Below, one piece after another: positions 7,469 through 16,527 of a stretch of DNA of 29,664 nucleotides. The DNA is taken from positions 1-29,664 of the forward strand of contig CBFIFE010000034.1 in the NCBI GenBank assembly GCA_965661765.1, given 5' to 3'. Source of the stretch: JBMYZL01 sp965661765 (lineage in GTDB: Bacteria > Bacteroidota > Bacteroidia > Flavobacteriales_D > Sanyastnellaceae). Below the pieces are notes generated by a model. That model saw only the letters and a list, made by a program, of their open reading frames with translations, made no database searches and was not told where the DNA came from. Each line of letters opens with the position of its first letter. The first letter of the stretch is position 1. Both the position numbers and the translations under genes were made by a program.

Positions 7469-7867
7469 ATGAATTTGACGCATGCGGTTTGGGCGGCCTT
7501 TTTGATGGCAGCGATTGTCGGCTCTGGATGTGGATCTTCAGACGCTGTGGCGGTCAATGAGCATCACGAGGTCGGTGATGGAGAGCGGTCTGTTGCGCGA
7601 TTGGAAATTGAGGGCATGATGTGCGAAGTGGCTTGTGGCGGCAAAATCAGCAAAGAGTTGATCGAGGTGCCGGGTGTCGCCCATGCGCGCATTGATTTTG
7701 ACACAGGCAGGGACTTCAACTTTGTGGAAGTGGAGTTTGACCCCAAGCGGGTGGAGCCAGCGAATTTGGCGGCCGCGGTCGATGGGATTGCGGACGGAAA
7801 GCTGTACAAGGTGCACGAGGTGGACGTGACGCATTTTGCAGAGGCGGTGACCCTGGTGGCGCAGTAA
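7469..7867 (+). CDS. lipoprotein with heavy-metal-associated (HMA) domain
   Basis: About 132 aa from ATG 7469, which places a lipoprotein signal directly at the N terminus (hydrophobic 6-18, lipobox GSGC, Cys21). A longer frame from 7367 would bury this signal and is less likely. Residues 43-110 form an HMA/MerP-like fold with metal motif GMMCEVAC (Cys52, Cys56). The spacing is CxxxC, not the classic CxxC, a variant I believe is common in flavobacterial HMA proteins. The likely ligand is copper, held at the outer face of the inner membrane or in the periplasm. The stop codon is 10 bp before ctaA, so the pair is probably an operon linking metal handling to cytochrome oxidase assembly; that link is inference. 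Confidence 0.82.
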   Translation: MNLTHAVWAAFLMAAIVGSGCGSSDAVAVNEHHEVGDGERSVARLEIEGMMCEVACGGKISKELIEVPGVAHARIDFDTGRDFNFVEVEFDPKRVEPANLAAAVDGIADGKLYKVHEVDVTHFAEAVTLVAQ

Positions 7868-7877
7868 ATTCGAGAAC

Positions 7878-8939
7878 ATGTCTGATCGCTTTTTCCGGCG
7901 TTGGGTGCGGGTCACGTTCGCTTCGGCTTACTTGGTGGTGTTGGCGGGGAGCGTTGTTCGCATGACAGGGTCGGGAATGGGTTGCCCCGATTGGCCGATG
8001 TGTTTTGGTTTGGCCATTCCTCCGACGACTGTTGAGCAAGTGACCTGGTCATCTGGTGAGTCCTATCAGGAGGGCCGCATGTTGCTTGCCGATGACACGT
8101 TGTGGGTGGCCACATCGAATCACTTGGCCCAAGATGAGGCATTTGAGGCGGCAAGGGCGAACCACAAGGGGCTCTGGCAGCCATACGACAAACATGACTA
8201 CGCAGTATTCAATCCTGTTCACACCTGGGTGGAATTCATCAACCGCTTGATTGGGGCATTCACGGGGTTGCCCGCCTTGGTCGTGATGGGGCTGGCCTTG
8301 TTTCGTGCGTGGCGAGGTCGGGGTTGGGCCCCAGCTGGACTGGCTGCAGGGACGCTGTTGAGTTTGGGCTTCGTGGCCTGGTTGGGCAAGAAAGTGGTGG
8401 ATGGCAACCTGATTCCTGGCAGCATCACCATTCACATGTTGGGCGCGATTGTGATCTTGCTCCTTCTCTCTGCGATGCTTTCCCTGTCTGTTGTGCGGCC
8501 GTGGGGGAATGCGATGGACCAGCAGATTGGGCTGGCCACGGGGTTTCGGCAACGGCTTCGGTGGTGGGGAGGGGCTTTGTTGCTCCTGGCTTTGGGCCAA
8601 ACCTTGTTCGGAACACAAGTCCGCGAGGCCGTCGATGTTTTGGCGCACGCGGGCTTGCCCCGTACTTCCTGGATGGACCAAATGCCGACTTGGTGGAAGG
8701 GCCATGGATTTGCAGCCTGGGCGGTGCTGCTCTTGCACCTCCCCGCCATTTGGCGCCTGCGTGGAATCTGGTGGGGGCGCTTGGTGGCAGCGGCGATTGG
8801 CGGACAATTTCTCACAGGCATTCTCATGCATCATTTTGGAATGCCCGCAGCTGCGCAGCCAGTCCACTTGATCCTGGCTTTGGCAGTGGTCATTTCGGAC
8901 GGCGTGTTGTGGTGGAGTGCCTTCCGCCGACCGGCTTGA
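7878..8939 (+). CDS. ctaA: heme A synthase (COX15/CtaA family)
   Basis: A 353-aa, eight-helix membrane protein that oxidises heme O to heme A for aa3/caa3-type cytochrome oxidase. It opens with the family signature VVLAGSVVRMTGSGMGCPDWPMCFG, whose Cys36 and Cys42 form the external cysteine pair. Candidate heme ligands are His115 (NPVHTWVEFINRLIGA), His186 (SITIHMLGA), His276 or His287, and His330 (AAQPVHLILAL). The loop between helices 1 and 2 (residues 45-110) is long, as in other Bacteroidota members. The partner gene ctaB and the oxidase genes are not in the window. Confidence 0.95.
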   Translation: MSDRFFRRWVRVTFASAYLVVLAGSVVRMTGSGMGCPDWPMCFGLAIPPTTVEQVTWSSGESYQEGRMLLADDTLWVATSNHLAQDEAFEAARANHKGLWQPYDKHDYAVFNPVHTWVEFINRLIGAFTGLPALVVMGLALFRAWRGRGWAPAGLAAGTLLSLGFVAWLGKKVVDGNLIPGSITIHMLGAIVILLLLSAMLSLSVVRPWGNAMDQQIGLATGFRQRLRWWGGALLLLALGQTLFGTQVREAVDVLAHAGLPRTSWMDQMPTWWKGHGFAAWAVLLLHLPAIWRLRGIWWGRLVAAAIGGQFLTGILMHHFGMPAAAQPVHLILALAVVISDGVLWWSAFRRPA

Positions 8940-8979
8940 TGTTGTTTTGCAGGCTTTCGGCTTGGGGTTGTCTCAACGC

Positions 8980-9029
8980 AAAAACGCCTCAACCGCTTAG
9001 CACGCAGTGTGCAATCGGTCAAGGCGTTT
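8980..9029 (-). terminator. nested-hairpin terminator between convergent ctaA and nrdA
   Basis: AAACGCCT (8982-8989) pairs with AGGCGTTT (9022-9029), and after a CA/CA internal loop ACCG (8992-8995) pairs with CGGT (9016-9019). The 20-nt loop contains a further 4-bp stem, GCAC/GTGC (9000-9003 with 9009-9012). On the minus strand a run of five T residues overlaps the base of the stem, making it a terminator for nrdBA. The plus strand has only three T residues, so termination of ctaA would be weaker. Confidence 0.75.
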
Positions 9030-9084
9030 GAGCATTCAGCAGCATGGGGCAATCATCCGCAAGCGGAACGGATCCCAACAAAGA

Positions 9085-11487
9085 TCATCCGCTGCACATT
9101 TCGCAGTTTTCACCATTCTCGATGGAGCAAGCCAGAGCGGCCTGTTCTTCATCGGTCATTTCGGCGACGGACTTGCGAGGTGCCTCTGCGGGCGTTTCAA
9201 CAGCAGCAGCCATGGGTGCGGACTTGTATTTCTTGTCCACAGTGAACTTGATGGCATCTGTCGCCGCCTTGGTGCGCAAATAGTACATCCCGGTTTTGAG
9301 TCCCTTTTTCCAAGCGTAGAAATGCATGGACGTCAGCTTTGCGGTGTTGACATTCTCCATGAAGACATTGAGGGACTGACTCTGACAAATGTAGGCGCCA
9401 CGATCGGCAGACATTTCAATCAATGCCTTCTGCGGAATTTCCCAGGCGGTGCGATACAATGCCTTGAGGTTTTCGGGAATCTCGTTGATGTTTTGAATCG
9501 AGCCGTTCGCCGCGATCATCCGGTTTTTCATGTCGTCATCCCACAAACCGAGTTTTGTCAAATCACGCAACAAATGTTTGTTCACAATGATGAACTCACC
9601 GGACAGCACCCGACGCGTGTAAATGTTCGACGTGTAGGGCTCGAAGCATTCGTTGTTCCCCAGAATCTGTGCAGTCGACGCAGTGGGCATCGGCGCCATG
9701 AGCAAGGAGTTGCGCATGCCGTGTTGTTTGATCTCTTCTTTCAAGACATCCCACTCCCAGCGATTGCTGGGTTCAACACCCCACATGTCGAACTGAAGCC
9801 GGCCTTGTGAGGCCGGTGACCCAGCAAAAGTCTCGTAAGGACCTTCGGCCTTGGCCATGTCCTTCGAGGCCGTGCATGCCGCGTAATAGATGGTTTCAAA
9901 AACATCTTTGTTCAGCTGACGAGCCTCTGCTGAGTCGAAGGGAAAGCGCATCAGGATGAACGCATCCGCCAATCCCTGCACCCCAATCCCCACTGGGCGG
10001 TGGCGCATATTCGAATTCCTTGCTTCCGGAATCGGGTAGTAGTTGCGGTCGATGACGCGGTTCAAGTTTTGCGTCACCCGGTACGCCACATCAAACAGCT
10101 TGTCGTGGTTGAATTGACCTTCTTCCACAAACTTCGGCAGGGCAATGGACGCCAAGTTGCACACCGCCACTTCATCCGGAGCGGTATACTCGATGATCTC
10201 CGTGCACAGGTTCGAAGACTTGATGGTCCCGAGGTTTTGCTGATTGGACTTGGTGTTTGCCGCGTCCTTGTACAACATGTACGGTGTGCCTGTTTCAATC
10301 TGGCTCTCCAGAATCTTGAACCACAACTCCTGCGCCTTGATGGTCTTGCGGCCTTTGCCGGATTCTTCGTACTGCTTGTACAAAGCTTCGAAGGCTTCGC
10401 CATGGGTGTCAGCCAAACCTGGGCACTCATTGGGACACATCAACGTCCAAGTGCCATTTTCTTCTACCCGCTTCATGAACAAGTCGGGAATCCACAACGC
10501 GTAGAACAGGTCTCTTGCGCGCGATTCTTCCTTTCCATGGTTCTTTTTCAGATCCAAGAAGTCGAAGATGTCGGCATGCCAAGGTTCAACGTAGATGGCA
10601 AACGACCCCTTTCTTTTCCCACCGCCTTGGTCAACATACCGCGCCGTGTCGTTGAAGACGCGGAGCATGGGCACAATGCCGTTGGAGGTTCCGTTGGTTC
10701 CTTTGATGTAAGAGCCAGTGGCCCGTACGTCGTGAATGCTCAACCCAATCCCACCTGCATTTTGGGAGATCTTTGCGCAGGATTTCAAGGTGTCGTAAAT
10801 GCCCGTGATGCTGTCTTCTTTCATCGTGAGGAGAAAGCAGCTGGACATTTGAGGCTTCGGCGTGCCTGAGTTGAAAAGCGTGGGCGTTGCGTGTGTGAAC
10901 CAACCCTCGCTCATCATGGTGTAAGTCTCGACAACGGCGTCGAGATCATCCTTGTGAATGCCGACTGCCACCCGCATCAGCATGTGTTGGGGGCGCTCTA
11001 CAATCTTACCGTTCAGCTTCAGCAGATACGATCGTTCCAGGGTCTTGAACCCGAAATAATCGTAGTTGAAGTCTCTGTCGTAGATGATTTGAGAATCCAG
11101 AAACTCGCCATGCTCGCGGATCAACTCAATCACATCGTCCGCAATCAACGAAGCACGTGCTCCAGTGATGGGGTCGAGGTAATTGTAGAGGTCCTCCATG
11201 GTCTCCGCGAAGGATTTTTTCGTTGCCTTGTGGAGGTTGGAGACGGCAATCCGACTGGCCAAGCTGGCGTAGTCGGGGTGCTGAACAGCCATGGTGGCTG
11301 CCACTTCAGCCGCGAGGTTGTCGAGTTCGGTTGTGGTGACATTGTCGTAGACGCCTTCAATGACGCGCATGGCCACTTTGACTGCGTCGACGGAGTCGTG
11401 CAGTTCATAGCAGAGTTTCTTGATGCGTGCCGTGATTTTGTCGAACTGAACTGGCTCACGACGGCCATCGCGCTTGACTACAAACAT
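9085..11487 (-). CDS. nrdA: class Ia ribonucleoside-diphosphate reductase, alpha subunit
   Basis: An 800-aa catalytic subunit that reduces NDPs to dNDPs. Residues 1-90 are the ATP-cone (MFVVKRDGRREPVQFDKITARI), the allosteric activity site. The barrel contains FNSGTPKPQMSSCFLL, with one redox cysteine, and NLCTEI, with the thiyl-radical cysteine and its Asn/Glu partners. The tail ends CEMCSG (Cys795, Cys798), the pair that re-reduces the active site. The N terminus resembles the eukaryotic large subunit more than E. coli NrdA, as is known for Bacteroidota. It follows nrdB by 11 bp and ends before a hairpin terminator. Confidence 0.97.
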   Translation of the reverse strand: MFVVKRDGRREPVQFDKITARIKKLCYELHDSVDAVKVAMRVIEGVYDNVTTTELDNLAAEVAATMAVQHPDYASLASRIAVSNLHKATKKSFAETMEDLYNYLDPITGARASLIADDVIELIREHGEFLDSQIIYDRDFNYDYFGFKTLERSYLLKLNGKIVERPQHMLMRVAVGIHKDDLDAVVETYTMMSEGWFTHATPTLFNSGTPKPQMSSCFLLTMKEDSITGIYDTLKSCAKISQNAGGIGLSIHDVRATGSYIKGTNGTSNGIVPMLRVFNDTARYVDQGGGKRKGSFAIYVEPWHADIFDFLDLKKNHGKEESRARDLFYALWIPDLFMKRVEENGTWTLMCPNECPGLADTHGEAFEALYKQYEESGKGRKTIKAQELWFKILESQIETGTPYMLYKDAANTKSNQQNLGTIKSSNLCTEIIEYTAPDEVAVCNLASIALPKFVEEGQFNHDKLFDVAYRVTQNLNRVIDRNYYPIPEARNSNMRHRPVGIGVQGLADAFILMRFPFDSAEARQLNKDVFETIYYAACTASKDMAKAEGPYETFAGSPASQGRLQFDMWGVEPSNRWEWDVLKEEIKQHGMRNSLLMAPMPTASTAQILGNNECFEPYTSNIYTRRVLSGEFIIVNKHLLRDLTKLGLWDDDMKNRMIAANGSIQNINEIPENLKALYRTAWEIPQKALIEMSADRGAYICQSQSLNVFMENVNTAKLTSMHFYAWKKGLKTGMYYLRTKAATDAIKFTVDKKYKSAPMAAAVETPAEAPRKSVAEMTDEEQAALACSIENGENCEMCSG

Positions 11488-11498
11488 GCGGTATCGAA

Positions 11499-12542
11499 TT
11501 AAAAGTCAGCGTCGAGGCTGAAGGCGTTATCGGATTCAGATGCGTTGCTGTTGAGGACGCCGGCCTTTTGGTACTCGCCGACGCGCTTCTCAAAGAAGTT
11601 GGTCTTGCCCTGGAGGGAAATCATGTCCATAAAGTCGAATGGGTTCGTGACGTTGTATTCTTTGTCACAACCCAATTCCGCGAGCAATCGGTCGGCCACA
11701 AACTCGATGTATTGGCTCATCAAATCTGAGTTCATGCCAATCAAACGAACTGGCAGCGCGTCACAAATGAATTCCTTCTCAATGGCCACGGCATCGACGA
11801 TGATTTTGCGCACTGTCCCTTTCGGGAGTTTGTTGACAATGTGGTCGTTGTACAGCATACAGGCGAAGTCGCAGTGCATGCCCTCATCCCGTGAAATCAA
11901 CTCATTGGAGAAACTCAGTCCGGGCATCAAGCCACGTTTCTTCAGCCAGAAGATCGAACAGAAGCTGCCGCTGAAGAAAATGCCTTCAACGGCGGCAAAC
12001 GCCACAATTCGCTCTGCGAAACTGCCATTTTCAATCCAGTTCAGCGCCCAGTCCGCCTTCTTTTTGACACAATCCAGGGTTTCGATGGCATTGAAAAGCT
12101 TGTCTTTTTCTGCCTTGTCCTTGATGTAGGTGTCGATGAGCAAACTGTAAGTCTCAGAATGGATGTTTTCCATCATGATCTGGAAGCCATAGAAAAACTT
12201 GGCCTCCGTGTATTGAACTTCAGCCACGAAATTCTCGGCAAGATTCTCGTTGACGATTCCGTCAGAAGCTGCGAAAAAAGCGAGGATGTGCTTGACGAAG
12301 TAGCGCTCGTCGTCATTGAGCTTTTCGTTCCAGTCCACAATGTCAGCCGCCAGATCGATTTCCTCGGCAGTCCAGAAGCTGGCCTCGGACTTCTTGTAGT
12401 AGTTCCAGATGTCACTGTGCTGAATGGGAAACAGGACAAAGCGATTGGGGTTGTCTTCGAGAATGGGCTCGGTGACTGCTGTGTTCGCTGGAAGCACCTC
12501 TTCGATGGAAGCTTGAGTGGGTGTTGTTTCGATTTCGCTCAT
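11499..12542 (-). CDS. nrdB: class Ia ribonucleoside-diphosphate reductase, beta subunit
   Basis: About 347 aa from the chosen ATG (MSEIETTPTQ); an upstream in-frame ATG at 12602 adds 20 residues that look non-conserved. The di-iron ligands are visible: Asp67, Glu125, His128, Glu186, Glu220 and His223, with the radical tyrosine at Tyr132 (ENIHSETYSLLID). So this is a tyrosyl-radical class Ia subunit, not a class Ic variant. Long stretches (HILAFFAASDGIVNENL, FWLKKRGLMPGLSFSNELIS) are close to animal R2 proteins. It is the first gene of nrdB-nrdA. No NrdR-box pair or cobalamin riboswitch was seen in the long upstream region. Confidence 0.96.
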   Translation of the reverse strand: MSEIETTPTQASIEEVLPANTAVTEPILEDNPNRFVLFPIQHSDIWNYYKKSEASFWTAEEIDLAADIVDWNEKLNDDERYFVKHILAFFAASDGIVNENLAENFVAEVQYTEAKFFYGFQIMMENIHSETYSLLIDTYIKDKAEKDKLFNAIETLDCVKKKADWALNWIENGSFAERIVAFAAVEGIFFSGSFCSIFWLKKRGLMPGLSFSNELISRDEGMHCDFACMLYNDHIVNKLPKGTVRKIIVDAVAIEKEFICDALPVRLIGMNSDLMSQYIEFVADRLLAELGCDKEYNVTNPFDFMDMISLQGKTNFFEKRVGEYQKAGVLNSNASESDNAFSLDADF

Positions 12543-13109
12543 GGCATTTGCTTTGTTTCTGACTTGATGGACTCCGTTGGGTTTGGAACTGATGGAGAAC
12601 ACTTTTGTTCCCGCTCGATTTTGTCCCTAACTCGTTCCTGACTCGCTTCATTCTCGCTCTCTGGGCGAGCCAAATCTGCACCAACAACTCCACATGAGCG
12701 GCCCAAAGTTTGGCGGGCAAACATCCATTCCACTGAATCGGCGCAGCTCTCCTCGTTCATTGCTTTTGAACGAAACTGTCCGGGTGGCATTCTGTTCAGC
12801 CGGGGCAACGCAATGCCATGGGCTGGAAGAAAATGAAATCTTGTAGAGCTGCTGAGGACGGCTTGACTCGTGCGCTCAAACAGCCCTCCAAAGAAACAAT
12901 TTCTCGAGGGAGAACACCAAGAACAAACAATCCACAAAGCCGTCTAGTTGTTAACATTCGTTGTTGAAGGAGATGCTTAAGCAATTGAAAATGAATTAAA
13001 TAATCCTGTATTCTGACGGCGAGAGGGCTGGTTGAAGGACGCAGGTGGGGCCAAATTTGGCACGGTTTTTCGAAGCCCATTTCCAACCCCGTATTCCCCC
13101 GCCAAGGCG
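12543..13109 (+). other. long intergenic region between divergent nrdB and secA
   Basis: About 570 bp without a convincing gene. It must carry the nrdBA promoter on the minus strand, but no exact TAnnTTTG box is present there. Visible structure: a 10-bp palindrome TGCTTAAGCA (12974-12983), an AT-rich stretch to about 13015, and a 12-bp perfect palindrome GCCAAATTTGGC (13050-13061) about 50 bp before the secA -7 box. A degenerate CTCG-containing segment with approximate 11-bp spacing lies near 12630-12665. A 132-codon minus-strand frame crosses the region but shows no protein-like features. Confidence 0.6.
13050..13061 (+). promoter_or_regulatory. 12-bp perfect palindrome upstream of secA
   Basis: GCCAAATTTGGC is self-complementary and lies 49-60 bp upstream of the secA -7 box, a suitable place for a regulator-binding site. 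No regulator can be named from the sequence, and chance occurrence is not excluded. Confidence 0.3.
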
Positions 13110-13117
13110 TACTTTTG
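13110..13117 (+). promoter_or_regulatory. -7 box (TACTTTTG) for secA
   Basis: An exact TAnnTTTG match ends 5 nt before the secA ATG at 13123. No TTG is found at the usual -33 distance. If used, the mRNA would start at or within a base or two of the start codon. Confidence 0.45.
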
Positions 13118-13122
13118 CAGAC

Positions 13123-16100
13123 ATGCTGCAGAAGCTTTTGAAGAGAATCCTGGGTGACAAGAGCGCCACGGATATGAAGGAAATTCAACCGCTCGTTGAT
13201 GCGGTCAAGGCCCAAGAAGAGGCGGTTCGGAGATTGAATGACGATGGACTGCGCGAGCGGTCGGCGGCTTTGAAGGAGGCCATCCGAGCGCATGTCGCAG
13301 GACAACTGGATGAGGTTGGGCAATTGCAAGCTCAAGCGGCCGAGATGGGCGAGGACAAGTTGGAGGAGAAGGAAGCCATCTTCGAGCGAATTGATGCCCT
13401 TGAATTGGAAATCAACGCCTCCATCGAAGAGGTGTTGTCCGAGATTTTGCCTGAAGCCTTTGCCTTGGTGAAGGAGACCGCGCGGAGGTTGTCGGAGAAT
13501 GGTCACTTGCGGGTTCAGGCGACGGACATGGACAGGGACATTGCCGCGCGCCGTTCTGGTGTGGATGTGGAGGGGGATCATGCGGTTTGGCGCAACAAGT
13601 GGATGGCCGCCGGCAGTGAGGTCGAGTGGAACATGGTGCACTATGACGTCCAGTTGGTGGGCGGCGCGGCGTTGCACCGCGGCAAAGTGGCGGAAATGCA
13701 GACAGGGGAGGGGAAAACCTTGGTGGCAACGCTGCCCGTGTTCCTCAACGCCCTGGCCGGTCGCGGGGTGCACGTGGTGACGGTGAACGATTATTTGGCC
13801 CGACGCGACTCCGAATGGATGGCGCCTTTGTACGAGTTCCACGGCCTGACTGTGGATTGCATCGACAAGCACCAGCCCAACAGCGAGACCAGGCGAGCGG
13901 CCTATCAGGCGGACATCACGTTTGGGACGAACAACGAGTTTGGCTTTGACTACCTCCGGGACAACATGGCGCAGCGTCCAGACCAACTCGTTCAGCGTCG
14001 GCACCATTTTGCCATTGTGGACGAGGTCGATTCTGTTTTGATTGACGAGGCCCGGACGCCGCTCATCATCAGCGGCCCCACACCCAAGGGAGATCAGCAG
14101 GAATTCGAGCAGCTCAAGCCCAAGGTCGTCGCGTTGATGAACATTCAACAAAAGGCGGTGACGGGCTTCTTGACGGAGGCCAAGAAATTGCTGAATGCCG
14201 ATGGCCCTTCGAAGGAGGACGTCACCACAGGTGGACTCGCATTGTTCCGCGCCTTCCGAGGCCTTCCGAAGACGAAGGCCCTCATCAAATTCCTCTCCCA
14301 AGACGGCATCAAGCAGCAACTGCTCAAAACCGAAGGCTATTACCTTGCTGACAACAAGCGAGAAATGCCGAAGGCCGATGAAGAGTTGTACTTCGTCATC
14401 GACGAGAAGCAAAACCAAGTCGAGCTCACCGAGCGGGGCATTGCTTACCTCACCCGCAATATGGAGGACGATCACTTTTTCACGATGCCTGATTTGGCCA
14501 CGGAGATTGTGAACATCGACAACAGCGAGGGCTCAGAGGAGGACAAACGCGAACGGAAATCCGCGTTGATGCAAGATTTTGGCATCAAAAGTGCCCGGAT
14601 TCACACCATGAATCAACTCCTGAAGGCTTACGCGCTGTTCGAAAAGGATGTCGATTATGTGGTGATGGAAAACAAGGTGAAAATCGTCGACGAGCAGACC
14701 GGTCGAATCATGGAGGGCCGGCGCTACTCCGACGGACTTCATCAGGCCATCGAGGCGAAAGAAAGCGTGAAAGTGGAGGCCGCCACGCAGACGTATGCCA
14801 CGGTCACGTTGCAAAATTACTTCCGGATGTACCACAAGCTCGCAGGCATGACGGGCACAGCCGAGACGGAAGCGGGTGAATTGTGGGACATTTATGAACT
14901 CGATGTGATGGTGATTCCCACGAATCGGCCGATTGCACGGGAGGACAAGCAGGATTTGGTGTACAAGACCAAACGCGAGAAGTACAACGCCATCATCGAC
15001 GATGTCGTTGCCTTGCGCGAACAGGGCCGGCCCATCCTCGTGGGAACCACCACGGTCGAGGTCAGCGAGCTTCTCAGCCGCATGCTCGACATCCGCAACA
15101 TCAAGCACCAAGTGCTCAATGCCAAGCGGCACCAAGCCGAGGCAGAAGTCGTGGCGGAAGCCGGCAAGCCAGGGACGGTCACCATCGCCACGAACATGGC
15201 CGGCCGGGGAACGGACATCAAATTGACGGCGGAGGTCAAGGCCGCTGGCGGACTCGCCATCATCGGCACGGAGCGGCATGACAGCCGCCGGGTCGATCGC
15301 CAGCTTCGCGGTCGGGCCGGTCGCCAGGGCGATCCGGGATCTTCGCAGTTCTACGTTTCGCTCGAAGATGATTTGATGCGCCTCTTCTCCTCCGACCGCG
15401 TTTCGAAGATGATGGACCGGATGGGGCACCAGGAAGGCGACGTCATCCAGCATTCGATGATCACCAAATCCATCGAGCGCGCCCAGAAAAAGGTCGAGGA
15501 GAACAACTTTGGCATTCGCAAGCGCCTGCTCGAGTACGACGACGTGATGAACGCTCAGCGGGAGGTCATTTACAAGCGCCGTCGCCATGCCCTTTATGGC
15601 GATCGCATCCGCACGGACATCGCGAACATGTTCTTTGAGCTGGTCGAGGCGCACGTTTTGACCCACCAGCCCATGAAGGACTGGGATGCGTTCAAGCTCG
15701 GTTTGCTGAGCGATTTCGGGGTGGAACCGCCGTTTGGGGAGGATGAATTTGGCCAGGCCAAACCCGAGGACATCGCCTGGAAAACATATGGACACGCCGA
15801 GTCGGTGTACCGCGCGAAGCTCGGCGACCTCGCCGAACGGGCCCACCCGGTCATTGAACGTGTCCTCCAAGACGAGAAAAACAACTTCGTCAACATTCTC
15901 GTGCCGTTCACCGACGGCCGCAAGACCATTCAGGTCTCAGCGAATATCGAGCAAAGTGTTGAAAGTCAGGGCCGTTCGGTGATGGATGCCCTCGAAAAAG
16001 CGGTTGTCCTCGCCATCATCGACCAGTATTGGAAGGAACACCTCCGTGCGATGGATGACCTGCGCTCAAACGTTCAAAATGCGCGTTACGAGCAAAAAGA

Positions 16101-16527
16101 TCCCCTCCTCATTTACAAGTTCGAGAGTTACGAGCTCTTCAAGTCGATGGTTCAGCGGATGAACACGGAAGTGGCGTCCTTCCTCATGAAATGCACCATC
16201 CCGACCGGACCGTCGCAGCAGCCCCCGGTTCGCCAGGCTCCACCCCCGAAGGCGCTGTCGGACATCAAGGTGAACATTTCAAAGGACTCCGTCCAAAACA
16301 TCGCGCAACAGAGCCAGAGCCAAGCTGCCGCCGCCGCTGCGGCCAGGTCGGGCGCCATGGGGCGACCCACCGCTCCACCTCGCCCGGGCATGCCCGGTGT
16401 TGCCCCCGGAATGCCCCCAGCGCCTCCCCAACGGGTCCAACCGATTCGCACGGAAAAAAAGGTCATGCCGAATGACCCGTGCCCGTGTGGATCGGGGAAG
16501 AAGTACAAAAAATGCCACGGAAACTAG
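13123..16527 (+). CDS. secA: preprotein translocase ATPase SecA
   Basis: A 1134-aa protein from ATG 13123 (MLQKLLKRILGDKSATDMKE), the normal SecA opening; the frame is open further upstream but without similarity. SecA drives post-translational export through SecYEG. Walker A is at 192-199 (MQTGEGKT), Walker B at 299-303 (VDEVD), followed by the preprotein cross-linking region, the second helicase domain (NMAGRGTDIKL, RQLRGRAGRQGDPGSSQF) and the scaffold. It exceeds the 901 aa of E. coli SecA because of insertions and a Pro/Gly/Ala-rich linker, as usual in Bacteroidota. The tail carries the SEC-C zinc motif CPCGSGKKYKKCH (1120-1132). The TAG stop is the first part of a G-rich tandem array. 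Confidence 0.98.
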   Translation: MLQKLLKRILGDKSATDMKEIQPLVDAVKAQEEAVRRLNDDGLRERSAALKEAIRAHVAGQLDEVGQLQAQAAEMGEDKLEEKEAIFERIDALELEINASIEEVLSEILPEAFALVKETARRLSENGHLRVQATDMDRDIAARRSGVDVEGDHAVWRNKWMAAGSEVEWNMVHYDVQLVGGAALHRGKVAEMQTGEGKTLVATLPVFLNALAGRGVHVVTVNDYLARRDSEWMAPLYEFHGLTVDCIDKHQPNSETRRAAYQADITFGTNNEFGFDYLRDNMAQRPDQLVQRRHHFAIVDEVDSVLIDEARTPLIISGPTPKGDQQEFEQLKPKVVALMNIQQKAVTGFLTEAKKLLNADGPSKEDVTTGGLALFRAFRGLPKTKALIKFLSQDGIKQQLLKTEGYYLADNKREMPKADEELYFVIDEKQNQVELTERGIAYLTRNMEDDHFFTMPDLATEIVNIDNSEGSEEDKRERKSALMQDFGIKSARIHTMNQLLKAYALFEKDVDYVVMENKVKIVDEQTGRIMEGRRYSDGLHQAIEAKESVKVEAATQTYATVTLQNYFRMYHKLAGMTGTAETEAGELWDIYELDVMVIPTNRPIAREDKQDLVYKTKREKYNAIIDDVVALREQGRPILVGTTTVEVSELLSRMLDIRNIKHQVLNAKRHQAEAEVVAEAGKPGTVTIATNMAGRGTDIKLTAEVKAAGGLAIIGTERHDSRRVDRQLRGRAGRQGDPGSSQFYVSLEDDLMRLFSSDRVSKMMDRMGHQEGDVIQHSMITKSIERAQKKVEENNFGIRKRLLEYDDVMNAQREVIYKRRRHALYGDRIRTDIANMFFELVEAHVLTHQPMKDWDAFKLGLLSDFGVEPPFGEDEFGQAKPEDIAWKTYGHAESVYRAKLGDLAERAHPVIERVLQDEKNNFVNILVPFTDGRKTIQVSANIEQSVESQGRSVMDALEKAVVLAIIDQYWKEHLRAMDDLRSNVQNARYEQKDPLLIYKFESYELFKSMVQRMNTEVASFLMKCTIPTGPSQQPPVRQAPPPKALSDIKVNISKDSVQNIAQQSQSQAAAAAAARSGAMGRPTAPPRPGMPGVAPGMPPAPPQRVQPIRTEKKVMPNDPCPCGSGKKYKKCHGN

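Noticed and set aside
12614..12665. Degenerate 11-bp CTCG-containing repeat near nrdB
   Set aside because: Only about three poor copies; could be chance, and it is not at a gene 3' end.
12539..12937. 132-codon minus-strand frame upstream of nrdB
   Set aside because: Composition is unlike a protein, it shows no motif, and it runs through the region that must hold the nrdB promoter and into the nrdB start.
12543..13109. NrdR box pair or cobalamin riboswitch controlling nrdBA
   Set aside because: No pair of the expected 16-bp NrdR palindromes and no recognisable B12-box context was found by eye.
12796..14475. 559-codon frame antisense to secA
   Set aside because: It is the complementary frame of a certain gene; the amino-acid pattern is a mirror of secA codon bias with no domain features.
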